A stretch of 64,000 nt of DNA from positions 46,797 through 110,796 of the forward strand of contig NZ_JAMLJN010000008.1 of assembly GCF_023634865.1 (NCBI RefSeq), in the 5' to 3' direction. The DNA is from Flavobacterium fragile. GTDB taxonomy: Bacteria > Bacteroidota > Bacteroidia > Flavobacteriales > Flavobacteriaceae. The position numbers were made by a program, and so were the translations under genes. Shown here piece by piece: positions 61,981 through 64,000 of this stretch. Numbering within the stretch: the stretch's first letter is position 1; the number at the start of each line of letters is the position of its first letter. Under the pieces are notes generated by a model. It had not been told where the DNA came from. It ran no database searches and saw only the letters and a program-made list of their open reading frames with translations.

Positions 61981-63120
61981 ATGGATTTTAAATTAACCGA
62001 AGAGCATTTAATGATTCAGCAAGCTGCTAGAGATTTTGCTCAAACAGAATTATTACCTGGAGTTATTGAAAGAGACGAACATTCTATCTTCCCTACAGAG
62101 CAAGTTAAGAAAATGGCTGAGCTAGGTTTTATGGGAATGATGGTTGATCCAAAATACGGAGGAGCTGGATTAGACAGTTTATCATACGTTTTGGCAATGG
62201 AAGAAATTGCAAAAGTGGATGCTTCTGCAGCGGTTATCATGTCGGTAAACAACTCATTAGTTTGTGCTGGTTTGGAAAAATATGGTTCAGAAGAGCAAAA
62301 AGTAAAATATTTAACGCCACTTGCTAAAGGTGAAAAAATTGGAGCTTTCTGTTTATCAGAGCCAGAAGCAGGTTCAGATGCTACTTCGCAAAGAACTACT
62401 GCTATCGATATGGGCGACCATTATTTAGTAAACGGAACTAAAAACTGGATTACAAACGGTGGAACCGCTTCTACTTATTTAGTAATTGCTCAAACCGACG
62501 CTTCAAAAGGACACAAAGGAATAAACGTTCTTATTGTAGAAAAAGGAATGCCAGGTTTTGAAGTAGGTCCAAAAGAAAAGAAAATGGGAATCCGTGGTTC
62601 AGACACACATACCTTATTATTTAACGATGTAAAAGTTCCAAAAGAAAATAGAATTGGTGCTGACGGATTTGGATTTGCGTTCGCTATGTCAACTTTAAAC
62701 GGAGGGCGTATTGGAATTGCATCACAAGCGTTAGGAATTGCACAAGGAGCTTATGAATTAGCATTGAAATATTCTCAAGAGCGTGTTGCTTTTGGAAAAC
62801 CAATTTTCAACCACCAAGCAATTGCTTTCAAATTAGCCGATATGCACGTTAAAATCACATGTGCTAGATTGTTAATTCACAAAGCAGCAACAGAAAAAGA
62901 CAATGGTGAAGATATTGCACATTCTGGTGCTATGGCTAAATTATATGCTTCTGAAATCGCATTAGAAGTTGCTAACGAAGCCGTACAAATTCACGGAGGA
63001 AACGGTTATGTAAGTGAATACCATGTAGAACGAATGATGCGTGATGCAAAAATCACTCAGATATATGAAGGAACTTCAGAAATTCAAAGAATTGTTATTT
63101 CAAGAGGTTTAGTAAAATAG
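61981..63120 (+). CDS. Acyl-CoA dehydrogenase (short/medium-chain type)
   Basis: 379 residues from the ATG at 61981 (an earlier in-frame start lies upstream of the promoter). FAD enzyme of fatty- or branched-chain acid oxidation. Seen: FCLSEPEAGSDA (FAD/substrate), NGTKNWITNG, the middle beta domain, and the C-terminal QIYEGTSEIQRIVISR with the catalytic Glu in the position used by butyryl-CoA-type enzymes. Chain length preference cannot be fixed. Single gene; a terminator follows. Confidence 0.93.
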   Translation: MDFKLTEEHLMIQQAARDFAQTELLPGVIERDEHSIFPTEQVKKMAELGFMGMMVDPKYGGAGLDSLSYVLAMEEIAKVDASAAVIMSVNNSLVCAGLEKYGSEEQKVKYLTPLAKGEKIGAFCLSEPEAGSDATSQRTTAIDMGDHYLVNGTKNWITNGGTASTYLVIAQTDASKGHKGINVLIVEKGMPGFEVGPKEKKMGIRGSDTHTLLFNDVKVPKENRIGADGFGFAFAMSTLNGGRIGIASQALGIAQGAYELALKYSQERVAFGKPIFNHQAIAFKLADMHVKITCARLLIHKAATEKDNGEDIAHSGAMAKLYASEIALEVANEAVQIHGGNGYVSEYHVERMMRDAKITQIYEGTSEIQRIVISRGLVK

Positions 63121-63140
63121 TCTAAAATAAATAATTTACT

Positions 63141-63172
63141 AAAGGAGTTCAACTTAATTGCTGAACTCCTTT
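63141..63172 (+). terminator. Intrinsic terminator after the acyl-CoA dehydrogenase gene
   Basis: An 11-bp stem AAAGGAGTTCA / TGAACTCCTTT with a 10-base loop, followed by T residues. Confidence 0.88.
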
Positions 63173-63194
63173 TTTTATTATCTTTAAAATAAAA

Positions 63195-63830
63195 ATGCTA
63201 TTTGAAAATTGGAAAGAAAATCTAGAACCCTTAATTGATAAATATAAAGGAAGAAAGCATCCTCTAAACTATAACAATACCTATCAATTACTGATAATGG
63301 TGATTTTGTCAGCTCAGGATTCGGATGCGAATATTAATAATATCACTATTCCTTTTTTTGAAAAATTTCCTAATCTTGAAAGCATTTCAAATTCAAGCAT
63401 TGAAGAGATAACTCCATACTTTAAAAAAGTTAAAAATTATCCAACAAAAACAATATGGATATTTGAATTAGCTAAACTTCTAAAAACTGACAATAATATC
63501 CCAACAAACCTAACAGAATTAATTGATTTGAAAGGTATTGGAAGAAAATCTGCGAATGTAATATTGAGAGAAACCAATCAAAAAGCAGAAGGTATAATAG
63601 TTGATTTACATGTTATTAGAGTTGTGCCGAGAATTGGTTTAACACCAAAATATGAAGACGGAAATAAAATCGAAAAACTATTAATACAACAACTCCCTTA
63701 TGAAATTTGGAATGAAATTGGAATGGCTTTCTCATTTTTAGGAAGAGAAATTTGCCGACCAACCAATCCAAAATGTGATGATTGCCCGATAAATATACAT
63801 TGTAACTATTTTAAAAACTTAAACCAATAA
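63195..63830 (+). CDS. Endonuclease III-type DNA glycosylase (HhH-GPD, Fe-S)
   Basis: 211 residues. The helix-hairpin-helix LKGIGRKSANVIL contains the catalytic Lys118, and Asp137 in IVDLHVIRV is the second active-site residue, so glycosylase/AP lyase activity is likely. A [4Fe-4S] motif Cys-x6-Cys-x2-Cys-x5-Cys (CRPTNPKCDDCPINIHC) ends the protein. LQDSD in place of the usual SQATD-type segment near residues 39-44 and VDLH instead of VDTH suggest a paralogue of canonical Nth. It converges on the rRNA operon. Confidence 0.9.
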   Translation: MLFENWKENLEPLIDKYKGRKHPLNYNNTYQLLIMVILSAQDSDANINNITIPFFEKFPNLESISNSSIEEITPYFKKVKNYPTKTIWIFELAKLLKTDNNIPTNLTELIDLKGIGRKSANVILRETNQKAEGIIVDLHVIRVVPRIGLTPKYEDGNKIEKLLIQQLPYEIWNEIGMAFSFLGREICRPTNPKCDDCPINIHCNYFKNLNQ

Positions 63831-63878
63831 AAACAATCAACCTATTGAGTTGCTTGTTTCAAAAATTTCACAAAACAA

Positions 63879-63908
63879 AAAACCCCTCATCGAATGATGA
63901 AGGGTTTT
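63879..63908 (-). terminator. Terminator of the rRNA operon
   Basis: On the minus strand a 13-position stem with one mismatch (AAAACCC-CTCATC / GATGA-GGGTTTT) around a GAAT loop, then a T-rich tract, 9 bases past the 5S rRNA gene. Confidence 0.85.
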
Positions 63909-63917
63909 CAAAAAAAA

Positions 63918-64000
<83 letters not shown>

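Overview
The window is a stretch of chromosome from a low-GC member of the Bacteroidota, almost certainly Flavobacterium or a close relative in the Flavobacteriaceae. The evidence is a SusC/SusD pair, the gliding and type IX secretion genes porV, porU and gldJ next to murF and cdd, an S46 dipeptidyl-peptidase, Bacteroidota-type -7 promoter elements (TAnnTTTG), few visible Shine-Dalgarno sites, and flavobacterial intergenic quasi-repeats. It is dense with genes and mostly housekeeping. I see no phage, insertion sequence, CRISPR array or integron, and no gene-free gap longer than about 200 bases. It ends inside a minus-strand 5S rRNA gene, so an rRNA operon lies beyond the right edge.

Layout. 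1-6.4 kb: end of an Omp85-family barrel gene, then a susC-susD uptake pair. 6.4-11.2 kb: rlmB, a small exported protein, rhomboid protease, rarA, a HAD nucleotidase with an exported unknown. 11.4-15.8 kb: a three-gene ABC/DUF3299 operon with a His-rich loop, an exported superoxide dismutase with an extra C-terminal domain, radC. 15.9-25.3 kb: DUF1287 lipoprotein, mpl, a TPR protein, an S46 peptidase, obgE, a CBS-domain membrane protein, adk, hpt. 25.3-33.7 kb: a helical-repeat protein, purK-purE, an M3 peptidase, a UbiA-like protein, gcvP. 33.8-38.5 kb: truncated globin, then a KAS III-like enzyme, methyltransferase, glycosyltransferase and MlaE/MlaF ABC pair. 38.5-45.3 kb (minus): dinD-like/sprT-like/manC, an M28 peptidase with an SDR, pdhA-pdhC. 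45.5-54.5 kb: cdd, porV, porU, gldJ, murF. 54.7-60.7 kb: tRNA-Val, folC, exbB-exbD, an unusual TonB-like protein, nhaA, gdh. 60.8-64 kb: anmK, acyl-CoA dehydrogenase, an endonuclease III-type glycosylase, 5S rRNA.

How the parts fit. Envelope work dominates: TonB-dependent import (susCD, exbBD and the TonB-like protein), the PorU sortase with its PorV shuttle and GldJ for type IX secretion and gliding, peptidoglycan synthesis and recycling (mpl, murF, anmK) and an Mla-type lipid transporter core. Peptide use (S46, M3 and M28 peptidases) feeds amino-acid catabolism (gdh, gcvP, acyl-CoA dehydrogenase, pyruvate dehydrogenase). The most unusual loci are the His-rich ABC/DUF3299 operon, which resembles the Vibrio Zrg zinc system as I recall it; the SOD fusion; a perfect EF-hand loop inside PorV; and a two-helix TonB-like protein facing away from exbBD. 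No wholly novel multi-gene system was found.
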